From the NCBI RefSeq assembly GCF_008124875.1, contig NZ_VNIA01000003.1, positions 248,001 through 312,000 of the forward strand: DNA of 64,000 nt. The letters run 5' to 3'. The stretch comes from Tenacibaculum adriaticum (GTDB lineage: Bacteria > Bacteroidota > Bacteroidia > Flavobacteriales > Flavobacteriaceae). The translations under genes were made by a program, and so were the position numbers. Below, piece after piece: positions 46,342 to 54,094 of this stretch (position 1 is its first letter; the number at the start of each line of letters is the position of its first letter). Below the pieces are notes generated by a model. That model had not been told where the DNA came from. It worked only from the letters and a program-made list of their open reading frames with translations, and ran no database searches.

Positions 46342-47823
46342 TTAGGTGTAGGTATTTATAATTTTATCAACTGAATTGGCAATTGATTCGTTTTGTTGTT
46401 CCTTTTGTATTCGCCAAGGTTCTGCAGCTCTATCGGAACAATTTTTCACAGAGCAGGTTTCGCAAGTGACCCCGACTATTTTTTTAGGAATATTTTTATC
46501 CTTAACAAACTGCAATCTCTTTTTTAAATTTGGAGAAATTAATAAGCCAATACTAACACTTCTATTTTGGTCTCTTTTAAAAGGATCAGATGTTGCAGAG
46601 GATAGCACTATATATTCATTATCAGAATTTTCATACGATGAAATCTGAATTCCGAAAGCAGATTCTTTTTTTAATTGCTCTAATTCTGTTATCGAATTCA
46701 GGGACACCCAACGTCTGCAATAATGTTCGTTACTTCTATTGCCATGTGGGGCTTGTTGCTGTGTAATATGCAACTCTTTGGTTAGCTTGTACTGTTCTGA
46801 GTTTAATTTATGAGTAAACCGTAAAAAAAACAAGTTTTTAATATAAAACTGCTTCGGAAGTATGTTGGTTAATCGTTGGTAAAAAGTTTCGGCCGAACAA
46901 TTGTATTTATCAATTATATTTTGAAAAGTTGATGAATTCCATTTTTCTTGATCGAAGAATGTTTTAAGTTCTTCAACTAGGTTTTGTTTAGGAATAATAA
47001 GTGCTCCTGCAAAATAAGAGGCAATAAAATTGTTTAAAACTTGGTCAAAGCTTTCAAATTTTATCCAAGGAAATGTATATAATCTGTCTTCAATAGTTAA
47101 AAAATTATAAGCAATTTCTTTAGCATAAATAAATGTTTTTTGTGCTTCGGTAATATCTTTACTAATTAATAAGGTATTTTTCTTCGGAATAAAAATATTA
47201 CGAAGCTCATTAAGGTTGTTGTGTTTTGCTAGTTCTTCAGTATCTATTTTATAATTAAATTCTTCAACTAAAATTTCTTCTAGGTCTGTTGAAGTTATTT
47301 TTTTGTTTAAATCTAGGTGATAAGCATTTGCAAACTTTTCAACATCCTCTTCAATGTCTTCAAAATAGTTGTTATGAGCTTCTTGGTAAGATCTAAGTGA
47401 TGCTAAAAAGAAGCTTTCTCTTGTTAAATTATAATTCTGTGCAATTTTAATTATGGTACTTATAAATGCATTTACTTTTGCAGGAGCATTAGCTATAATG
47501 TCTATTAAGTTGTTTTCTTGAATTCCGAATAGGTCTAAAGGAATTTCTTTTAATATTTTTGATTGTAAAATTTCACCAATAGGGGCAAGGTTTTTATCAA
47601 GCTTAAGAGAAACCATATGATCATACGGAACTTCTAAACCTTCTGAAAGAAGAATAATTTTATCTGTCTTTGGATATTTTTTTCCTTTTTCAATTTCGTT
47701 CAAATACGATTTTGATAAACCTGTAAGTTTCGCTAAGCCAAATAAAGAAAGCTTCTTCTCGGTGCGTATTTGCTTCAATTTTAACCCGAAAATTAAGCGG
47801 ATGTATTCGTCTTCTATCAACAT
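46342..47823 (-). CDS. XRE-family regulator of RamB/ScfR type
   Basis: A 493-residue transcription factor. An N-terminal XRE helix-turn-helix (about 10-70; LKQIRTEKKLSLFGLAKLTG, LSKSYLNEIEKGKKYPKTDK) is followed by a long region related to the ImmA/IrrE-like domain; no HExxH is visible, so peptidase activity is unlikely. The C-terminal domain carries a Cys motif (GVTCETCSVKNCSDRAAEPW) typical of short-chain fatty acyl regulators (DUF2083) such as RamB, which controls aceA/aceB in Corynebacterium. It is divergent from aceB, with operator candidates between, so it probably controls the glyoxylate shunt and itself. Confidence 0.88.
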   Translation of the reverse strand: MLIEDEYIRLIFGLKLKQIRTEKKLSLFGLAKLTGLSKSYLNEIEKGKKYPKTDKIILLSEGLEVPYDHMVSLKLDKNLAPIGEILQSKILKEIPLDLFGIQENNLIDIIANAPAKVNAFISTIIKIAQNYNLTRESFFLASLRSYQEAHNNYFEDIEEDVEKFANAYHLDLNKKITSTDLEEILVEEFNYKIDTEELAKHNNLNELRNIFIPKKNTLLISKDITEAQKTFIYAKEIAYNFLTIEDRLYTFPWIKFESFDQVLNNFIASYFAGALIIPKQNLVEELKTFFDQEKWNSSTFQNIIDKYNCSAETFYQRLTNILPKQFYIKNLFFLRFTHKLNSEQYKLTKELHITQQQAPHGNRSNEHYCRRWVSLNSITELEQLKKESAFGIQISSYENSDNEYIVLSSATSDPFKRDQNRSVSIGLLISPNLKKRLQFVKDKNIPKKIVGVTCETCSVKNCSDRAAEPWRIQKEQQNESIANSVDKIINTYT

Positions 47824-47827
47824 AAAT

Positions 47828-47924
47828 CAAATGTATAAATAATAAGCGAACAATAAAAAAATAATATTTTTACAAAAAATAGCGAACGTTCGCTTGTGGC
47901 GTTCAAAAATATTTTATACTATTG
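47828..47924. promoter_or_regulatory. Divergent regulator/aceB control region with palindromic operator
   Basis: Leftward: TACATTTG (47835-47828) ends 4 nt before the regulator ATG, so that mRNA may be leaderless. Rightward: TTG (47894-47896), 20-nt spacer, TACTATTG (47917-47924; one mismatch) fits an aceB promoter. AGCGAACGTTCGCT (47881-47894) is a perfect 14-bp palindrome touching the aceB -33 element. A half-site AGCGAAC lies at 47845-47851, just upstream of the regulator's -7. Binding by the adjacent regulator is inferred. Confidence 0.65.
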
Positions 47925-47950
47925 TAGTATAATTTTTAAAAATGATAATT

Positions 47951-49546
47951 ATGGAAACAAATGTAATTTCAAAAAAAATAATATTTAAGAGCTTTGAACC
48001 AGCAATTTATGGTGAAGTTTTAACAAAAGAAGCTACATCCTTTTTAAATGCATTACATGAAAAGTTTGATGCTAAAAGATTATCATTATTAGAAGAAAGG
48101 AAAGTTTCACAAGCTTATTTTGATGCTGGTAATTTTCCGAATTTTCCAGCAGAAACTAAAGAGGTTCGAGAATCTAATTGGGTTTGTAAACCAATTCCAC
48201 AAGATTTATTAGATAGAAGGGTGGAAATTACGGGTCCGGTTGAACGGAAAATGATTATTAATGCGTTGAATTCTGGAGCTAAAACGTTTATGGCGGATTT
48301 TGAAGATAGTAACTCGCCAACAATTCAAAATGTTTTAGACGGACAAGTAAATTTAAAAGACGCTGTAACGAAATCGATTTCGTTTTATAATGAACAGAAA
48401 GATAAAACATATCAATTGAATGAAAAAACAGCTGTTTTGTTGGTTCGACCTAGAGGCTTGCATTTAAATGAGAAACATTTTTTAATAGACGGAAGAGAAA
48501 TGTCTGCTTCTTTAGTTGACTTTGGTTTGTATTTCTTTCATAACATTAAACCTTTACTAGAACAAGGTTCTGCAACTTATTTTTACTTGCCAAAATTAGA
48601 GCATTATTTCGAAGCACGTTGGTGGAATGATGTTTTTGTTTTTGCGCAAGACTATTTAAAAGTTCCTCAAAACACTATAAAAGCTACAGTTTTAATCGAG
48701 ACGATTACAGCAAGTTTTCAATTAGATGAAATTATTTATGAATTAAGAAATCATATGGCAGGTTTAAATTGTGGCCGTTGGGATTATATTTTCTCATATA
48801 TCAAAAAATTTAGAAATCATAAAAACTTTGTGGTTCCAAATCGAGATCAGGTTACGATGAGTTCACCTTTTATGAAAGCCTATTCGTTACTGGTAATTCA
48901 GCGTTGTCATAAACGAGGAGTTCATGCAATGGGAGGAATGGCTGCTCAAATTCCTGTTAAAAATGATGAAGAAGCAAATAAGATAGCATTTGCAAAAGTT
49001 TATAACGACAAATTACAAGAAGTAAAAAATGGTCATGACGGAACATGGGTGGCGCATCCTGGTTTGGTTAAAGTAGCAATAGATGTTTTTAATGAACACA
49101 TGCCAAATGCAAATCAGATTAATAATAAAAGAGAAGAGCTTTCTATTACAGAAGAACAATTGGTTGAAGTGCCAAAAGGAACAATTACTGAAGAAGGGAT
49201 TAGAAAAAACATCAATGTTGGAATTTTATATATAGAAAGCTGGTTATCTGGTAATGGAGCAGCAGCTTTGTACAATTTGATGGAAGATGCGGCAACAGCA
49301 GAGATTTCTAGAACTCAAATATGGCAGTGGTTAAAGAATATTGTAATGCTTGAAGACGGAAGAACTTTTACACAGTCAATGTACGAGGGCTATAAAAGTT
49401 CAGAAATAAACAAAATAAAGAATTTGGTAGGTGAAACTGCATATAAGAATGGAAAGTTTGAGTTAGCGATTCAATTATTTGATGATTTAGTTTTATCAGA
49501 AGGTTTCACTGAATTTTTAACCTTACCAGCATATAAATATCTATAA
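47951..49546 (+). CDS. aceB: Malate synthase A
   Basis: Condenses glyoxylate with acetyl-CoA to malate, completing the glyoxylate shunt. The ATG at 47951 (METNVISKKIIFKSFEPAIY) gives 531 residues; another in-frame ATG lies at 47942. Seen: INALNSGAKTFMADFEDSNS, VLLVRPRGLHLNEKHFLIDG (active-site Arg), TVLIETITASFQLDEIIYEL (Glu), HMAGLNCGRWDYIFSYIKKF (Mg-binding region), AMGGMAAQIP and ISRTQIWQWLKNIV. Type A, as in E. coli. aceA follows 80 nt later after a stem-loop. Confidence 0.97.
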   Translation: METNVISKKIIFKSFEPAIYGEVLTKEATSFLNALHEKFDAKRLSLLEERKVSQAYFDAGNFPNFPAETKEVRESNWVCKPIPQDLLDRRVEITGPVERKMIINALNSGAKTFMADFEDSNSPTIQNVLDGQVNLKDAVTKSISFYNEQKDKTYQLNEKTAVLLVRPRGLHLNEKHFLIDGREMSASLVDFGLYFFHNIKPLLEQGSATYFYLPKLEHYFEARWWNDVFVFAQDYLKVPQNTIKATVLIETITASFQLDEIIYELRNHMAGLNCGRWDYIFSYIKKFRNHKNFVVPNRDQVTMSSPFMKAYSLLVIQRCHKRGVHAMGGMAAQIPVKNDEEANKIAFAKVYNDKLQEVKNGHDGTWVAHPGLVKVAIDVFNEHMPNANQINNKREELSITEEQLVEVPKGTITEEGIRKNINVGILYIESWLSGNGAAALYNLMEDAATAEISRTQIWQWLKNIVMLEDGRTFTQSMYEGYKSSEINKIKNLVGETAYKNGKFELAIQLFDDLVLSEGFTEFLTLPAYKYL

Positions 49547-49551
49547 AAAAA

Positions 49552-49583
49552 GCCCTCTAAAATGCGGCAACATTTTAAAGGGC
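49552..49583 (+). other. Intercistronic stem-loop between aceB and aceA
   Basis: GCCCT...TAAAATG pairs with CATTTTA...AGGGC around CGGCAA. It is terminator-sized, but no T-tract follows (GAGTTATC), so partial termination or mRNA processing is more likely than a full stop. Confidence 0.6.
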
Positions 49584-49626
49584 GAGTTATCAAAATACAT
49601 TAATAACCTTTATCAATTACAAAATT

Positions 49627-51261
49627 ATGAAAAATTTAACACAAGGTAATTATAGTTCTGCATTAGAAACTGTAAAAATGCTTAAAGAAAAGTATGGGAG
49701 CACATGGGGTGCTATAAATCCTCAAAATGCAGCTAGAATGGTGGCGCAAAATCGTTTTAAAACCGGTTTAGATATCGCTAAATATACAGCTTCTATTATG
49801 AGAAAAGACATGGCTGCGTATGATGCAGATTCTTCTCAATATACACAATCATTAGGCTGTTGGCATGGATTTGTAGCGCAACAAAAAATGATTTCTGTAA
49901 AAAAGCACTACAAAACCACCAATAAAAAATATTTGTATTTATCAGGTTGGATGGTTGCTGCGTTGCGTTCTGAGTTTGGACCGCTTCCAGATCAATCTAT
50001 GCATGAAAAAACAGCTGTTCCTTCACTTATTGAAGAAATTTACGATTTCTTGCGTCAAGCAGATGCCATTGAGTTAAATGATTTATTCAGAAGACTTGAA
50101 AATGGAGAAGATGTGCAAGAAGAGATTGATAATTTTGAGACACATGTAGTACCAATTATTGCGGATATAGATGCAGGTTTTGGTAATGAAGAAGCTACGT
50201 ACTTATTGGCTAAAAAAATGATTCAAGCAGGGGCTTGTGCTATTCAAATAGAAAATCAAGTGTCTGATGCAAAACAATGTGGACATCAAGACGGAAAAGT
50301 AACGGTACCACACGAAGATTTCATAGCAAAATTAAATGCAGTTAGATATGCCTTTTTAGAATTAGGAATAGATGATGGGATTATCGTAGCAAGAACAGAT
50401 TCAGAAGGAGCGGGTCTTACTCAAAAATTACCTGTAAGTCAAGAACCGGGAGATTTGGCTTCTCAATATTTAAATTTTGTGGAGTGTGAAGAAGTTACTA
50501 TAGAAAATGTTGCTGATAATGAAGTGTTGCTTAAAAGAGAAGGTAAATTAGTGCGACCTGTAAGATTAGCGAACGGTTTGTACAAATTCAATGAAGGATC
50601 TAATATTGATAGAGTCGTGTTAGATTGTGTTACAAGTCTACAAAACGGAGCTGATTTATTATGGATTGAAACTCCGACACCAAATGTAGATCAAATTGCT
50701 CATATGGTAAATAGAATAAGGCAGGTAATTCCTAATGCGAAGCTTGTTTATAATAATTCTCCATCTTTTAACTGGACCCTTAATTTCCGTAAACAAATGT
50801 ATGATACAATGCTTGAGGCTGGAGAAGATGTGTCTGCTTATAATCGAGAAAATTTAATGGATGTTATGTATGATGGTTCTGAACTGTGTAACCGTGCCGA
50901 TGAAAAAATTAGAACTTTCCAAGTAGATGGAGCAAGAGATGCGGGTATTTTTCATCATTTAATTACGCTTCCTACGTATCATACAACTGCGCTTCATATG
51001 AATGATCTTACAAAAGGTTATTTTGGAGAGGAAGGTATGCTGGCTTATGTAGAAGGTATACAAAGACAAGAGATTCGCAAAGGTGTGTCTTGTGTTAAAC
51101 ATCAAAGAATGGCGGGGTCTGACTTGGGAGATGATCACAAGACGTTCTTTGCAGGAGATAAAGCGCTAAAAGCAGGTGGGGGTAAAAACACTTCTAATCA
51201 ATTTGTTATTAATGATAAAAATATTGAAGAAGAATTAGAAGAAAACTCAGTAGTAATTTAA
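49627..51261 (+). CDS. aceA: Isocitrate lyase (long form)
   Basis: Splits isocitrate to glyoxylate and succinate. 544 residues, about 110 longer than E. coli AceA and closer to the longer form seen in Pseudomonas. Seen: GCWHGFVAQQKMI, VPIIADIDAGFGNEEATYLL (metal-binding Asp), CAIQIENQVSDAKQCGHQDG with the catalytic Cys in KQCGH (usual KKCGH, with Gln for the second Lys), IIVARTDSEGAG, LLWIETPTPNVDQIAHMVNR and KLVYNNSPSFNWTLNF. The C-terminus includes KHQRMAGSDLGDDHKTFF. Coexpressed with aceB. Confidence 0.97.
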   Translation: MKNLTQGNYSSALETVKMLKEKYGSTWGAINPQNAARMVAQNRFKTGLDIAKYTASIMRKDMAAYDADSSQYTQSLGCWHGFVAQQKMISVKKHYKTTNKKYLYLSGWMVAALRSEFGPLPDQSMHEKTAVPSLIEEIYDFLRQADAIELNDLFRRLENGEDVQEEIDNFETHVVPIIADIDAGFGNEEATYLLAKKMIQAGACAIQIENQVSDAKQCGHQDGKVTVPHEDFIAKLNAVRYAFLELGIDDGIIVARTDSEGAGLTQKLPVSQEPGDLASQYLNFVECEEVTIENVADNEVLLKREGKLVRPVRLANGLYKFNEGSNIDRVVLDCVTSLQNGADLLWIETPTPNVDQIAHMVNRIRQVIPNAKLVYNNSPSFNWTLNFRKQMYDTMLEAGEDVSAYNRENLMDVMYDGSELCNRADEKIRTFQVDGARDAGIFHHLITLPTYHTTALHMNDLTKGYFGEEGMLAYVEGIQRQEIRKGVSCVKHQRMAGSDLGDDHKTFFAGDKALKAGGGKNTSNQFVINDKNIEEELEENSVVI

Positions 51262-51315
51262 AGTATACTAAAACTGTGCAGTTTTAGTTAGTTGTTTGTA
51301 CATATTTTCTTTTTT

Positions 51316-51351
51316 GAAAAAGCCTCTACTGATTTTCCAGTAGAGGTTTTT
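51316..51351 (+). terminator. Intrinsic terminator after aceA
   Basis: AAAAAGCCTCTACTG pairs with CAGTAGAGGTTTTT around ATTTTC. It closes the glyoxylate-shunt unit. The remaining ~150 nt before the next gene hold nothing I can name. Confidence 0.9.
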
Positions 51352-51503
51352 AATTTTAAAAACATCAATCAAATAAAATGAAAAACTTGTAACAAAAGCA
51401 GTTTAAATGCTACATATATTTAAGAGATTCTTGTTTTAAATTAAAAATTTTTAACGAAATTGCCTATCCAAAAATTGTTCAACTAAAAAAAACACAAAAC
51501 AAT

Positions 51504-52847
51504 ATGTCTGATGATTTTGATTTATTAGAAACTAGTTCTAACAAAAAAGCTGAAAAAGTAGATGTTAATTGGGGAAAAGCCATCGATACGATGAAATCCA
51601 AATTAGCACAAGAAGATGATCCAGAAACACGTCAAAAAATATTAAATGCAACATTAGACGATGTTGTACAGATGGCAGAAAAAGATAGAACTACGCTTTT
51701 AGATGCTATTAAAGACTTAACGGATTATCAAGATGAAGTTGGAATTATTTTCGAGAAATTTTCGACACTAAATGCTGAAGAGCAAAAAGTAATAGACGAT
51801 GCACAAAAAGCTTTAGAGCGTGCAAAGATTGAATTAGAAGACGCTCAAAATAAACCAGATACTTGGTGGAATAATTTATGGGGAAGAAAAAGTAAAATTG
51901 GTAAAGCAGAAGAAGCATTAAAAGAAGCAGAGAAAGTTCGTAGCGGAGCAGATAACAAAGCAAAAGCGATGTTTCAAGAGCGAATAGAAAGTGCTGATAT
52001 TCAGACTTTATTAGGGGAACTTTCATACAAGTCTCAAGCGGCAGTTACACGTTTAAAGAATCGTGAGGTAGAAATCAAAGAAGTTGAAGATAAATTACAA
52101 ACGGCAATTGTAGAAGCAACTAAAAATCATACAAAAGCTTTAGAGAAAAAGAAAGAAGTAGAAAATAGTTTAGAAGAGCAATACGCATTGTTAAAGCAAG
52201 CGCGTCAAGAACTAGAAGAAATTGTAGATAAGCAATCTGCAGAATATGCTCAAGCGGTAGGTAAAGTAACTACGTTAGAACAAAAAGTTGAAGAATTAGA
52301 AGGGTTGAAAAATGCCTATACAACTTTGGCTGCAAGTAAAGATAGTTTTGTGCACAAACACAATTTAACAATTAAGGTATTAACCTCTTTACGTAGTAAT
52401 TTACAGACCCACCGTGCAAAATTAAAGTCAGATACAGAAGAACGTTTAAAGTATTATGATGGTTATGTGGTTGCTTTAAAAGCGAGAACAGATCAAGAAT
52501 TTGCGGCAATTTTAGAACATTTAGGTGTAAAAACTGACGAGCATATTGGTGAAACGTTAGCCTCTATGCATACAGCAAGTGCAAAAGCTCGTCAAGAAAT
52601 GATGGATAACATTCCTGTCCATGAAAAAGTAATGAAAGGTGTTTATAGTACCTATGCAGAAGCTTTACAGGAAATAAGAGAAAAAGATATCGATATTCAA
52701 AAGAATTTTGCCGATCGTTACGGTATTGATATGAAAGAGATTTTTGAAGATTATTACAAAGCAGATGCAAATAAATCATCTGGTGATGATTCAGAACCTT
52801 CAAACAATCCAAAACCAGCAACAAACGAAGACGATTTATTGTCTTAA
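51504..52847 (+). CDS. Long coiled-coil protein, first gene of the AAA+ cluster
   Basis: A 447-residue cytoplasmic protein with no signal or transmembrane helix. After an acidic start (MSDDFDLLETSSNKK) it is almost all charged helix with heptad-like spacing, for example residues ~95-115 (DDAQKALERAKIELEDAQNK) and 180-290 (KNREVEIKEVEDKLQTAIVE, KKKEVENSLEEQYALLKQAR). A Trp-rich break (DTWWNNLWGRKSKIG, ~118-132) interrupts the first coil. The tail is Asp/Ser/Pro-rich and ends EDDLLS. I do not recognise the family; a TelA-like role was considered but key TelA stretches are missing. It heads a run of seven same-strand genes. Confidence 0.8.
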   Translation: MSDDFDLLETSSNKKAEKVDVNWGKAIDTMKSKLAQEDDPETRQKILNATLDDVVQMAEKDRTTLLDAIKDLTDYQDEVGIIFEKFSTLNAEEQKVIDDAQKALERAKIELEDAQNKPDTWWNNLWGRKSKIGKAEEALKEAEKVRSGADNKAKAMFQERIESADIQTLLGELSYKSQAAVTRLKNREVEIKEVEDKLQTAIVEATKNHTKALEKKKEVENSLEEQYALLKQARQELEEIVDKQSAEYAQAVGKVTTLEQKVEELEGLKNAYTTLAASKDSFVHKHNLTIKVLTSLRSNLQTHRAKLKSDTEERLKYYDGYVVALKARTDQEFAAILEHLGVKTDEHIGETLASMHTASAKARQEMMDNIPVHEKVMKGVYSTYAEALQEIREKDIDIQKNFADRYGIDMKEIFEDYYKADANKSSGDDSEPSNNPKPATNEDDLLS

Positions 52848-52855
52848 AATAACGA

Positions 52856-52948
52856 GGGCGTTACCTTCTTTCGAGAAAAACAAAAGAAGGTCAGGCTTTC
52901 GGTAGTCGCTCTCTTCGAGGAGCTCCAACAATACCTCAATCCTTAACG
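52856..52948 (+). repeat. Structured intergenic repeat element (GGGCGTTACC...TAACG type)
   Basis: It starts GGGCGTTACC and ends AATCCTTAACG, with CGTTA/TAACG closing the ends. Inside are a 9-bp stem ACCTTCTTT/AAAGAAGGT (52863-52871 with 52883-52891), the motif GGTCAGGCTTTCGG, and a GCTC/GAGC stem (52908-52911 with 52920-52923). From memory this layout recurs in intergenic regions of Flavobacteriia. It lies between the first and second genes of the AAA+ cluster. Confidence 0.6.
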
Positions 52949-53029
52949 TGAGTGTATTTGTTGATGTTAGTAATAAAGCAAACAAAAATTACAGTTTACA
53001 AACTATTGTAAATTGAAGACAATTTTAAA

Positions 53030-54088
53030 ATGTCCATAAATCAGATTGTAACACCTTTAGATTCGGCTGTTCTAGATTCAAAAGAGCAATATGTATTTTA
53101 CCATAAAATGGTAGATTTTGTCTTAAAAGAATTGATAGTTAAAGTGCAACAACAGCAGTTGTGTAATCATCAAGAACTTACTTTTTTTAAGCAATACTGT
53201 GATTTACTTTTGTACTCTATTGAGGCAATGCGTATAAAATATATGTACGACGAAGAGGATAATATGAAAGTAGATTTAACCGATTCTGGTTTTCCAAATT
53301 ACTTGGAATTTAGGTATTTGCACAACGACTTAGAATTGCGTAATGAATATATAGACAGGCTTCAAGACACTCATTCTTTAAAAGTAGAATTTCTGGATAC
53401 TTTATTACGTAAAAAAGAGCCTGTTAAAAAGAGTAGATTATTTCAAGCATCTTCAGTTGTATATTATTCGTCAGTAAATCAGCAATACATATTCAACAGG
53501 TTTGTGCAAGGTAAAATTATAGAAGCGCCAGAAAATAGTAATGCTAACTTAATGACAAGTTGGAGTTTTTATGATGTAAGTAATAACCGACCTTACGTTT
53601 GTTATATGTATTTTGATTATGATGGTAAACGTATTGAAGATCAAAAAGAAGAATTATATCAGGTTTTAAAAGAAAGTGCAGATAGAGAAATGCCATTAGC
53701 TACAATGGCCTATAATATTGATAGAAAACTAACAAAAATTTTCCCAAAGCATATAAAAAGGATCGATTTGGGTCCGTTGCATAATGTGTTTGCAAAAGAT
53801 GAAAATGAAATAACACATGCTGTTTTAAGCGGAATTGGGAAAAAAGAAATTCCATTAGAATCGTATGCTTTATCTCTTAAAATTGATGCCATTTTTTCTG
53901 GGGATACTTTTAAAGAAGGAGGTTTTTTTTCTAAACAGACGATGCAAAAATGGAGTGATGTAATTCCTCAAAAATATGTTTTTGCACCACATAGAATTAT
54001 ACAATTACTACACAATAAAACACCTGAGGTATTAAATAAATTAGCAAAACCACCAATACAAGTAGCAGATTTAAAAATTGATATTTAA
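53030..54088 (+). CDS. Uncharacterised soluble protein of the AAA+ cluster (352 aa)
   Basis: I do not recognise this family. It has 352 residues, no signal peptide and no transmembrane helix. The first ~130 residues are helical (FYHKMVDFVLKELIVKVQQQ, DLELRNEYIDRLQDTHSLKV). The remainder looks alpha/beta: VVYYSSVNQQYIFNRFVQGK, YVCYMYFDYDGKRIEDQKEE, KHIKRIDLGPLHNVFAKDEN, EIPLESYALSLKIDAIFSGD. The last stretch before the C-terminus is hydrophobic and Pro-rich (NKLAKPPIQVADLKI). It ends 6 nt before the AAA+ ATPase, so the two are almost certainly expressed together and may bind one another. Confidence 0.8.
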   Translation: MSINQIVTPLDSAVLDSKEQYVFYHKMVDFVLKELIVKVQQQQLCNHQELTFFKQYCDLLLYSIEAMRIKYMYDEEDNMKVDLTDSGFPNYLEFRYLHNDLELRNEYIDRLQDTHSLKVEFLDTLLRKKEPVKKSRLFQASSVVYYSSVNQQYIFNRFVQGKIIEAPENSNANLMTSWSFYDVSNNRPYVCYMYFDYDGKRIEDQKEELYQVLKESADREMPLATMAYNIDRKLTKIFPKHIKRIDLGPLHNVFAKDENEITHAVLSGIGKKEIPLESYALSLKIDAIFSGDTFKEGGFFSKQTMQKWSDVIPQKYVFAPHRIIQLLHNKTPEVLNKLAKPPIQVADLKIDI

Positions 54089-54094
54089 AAAGAT

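Noticed and set aside
46342..47823. ImmA/IrrE protease activity of the aceB-linked regulator
   Set aside because: The middle domain lacks an HExxH zinc motif in the translated sequence, so only a binding or structural role can be supported.
51504..52847. Calling the coiled-coil protein a TelA/tellurite-resistance protein
   Set aside because: The helical character and AAA+ neighbourhood suggested it, but I cannot find the conserved central TelA stretch or the family's C-terminal pattern; helical low complexity alone is not enough.
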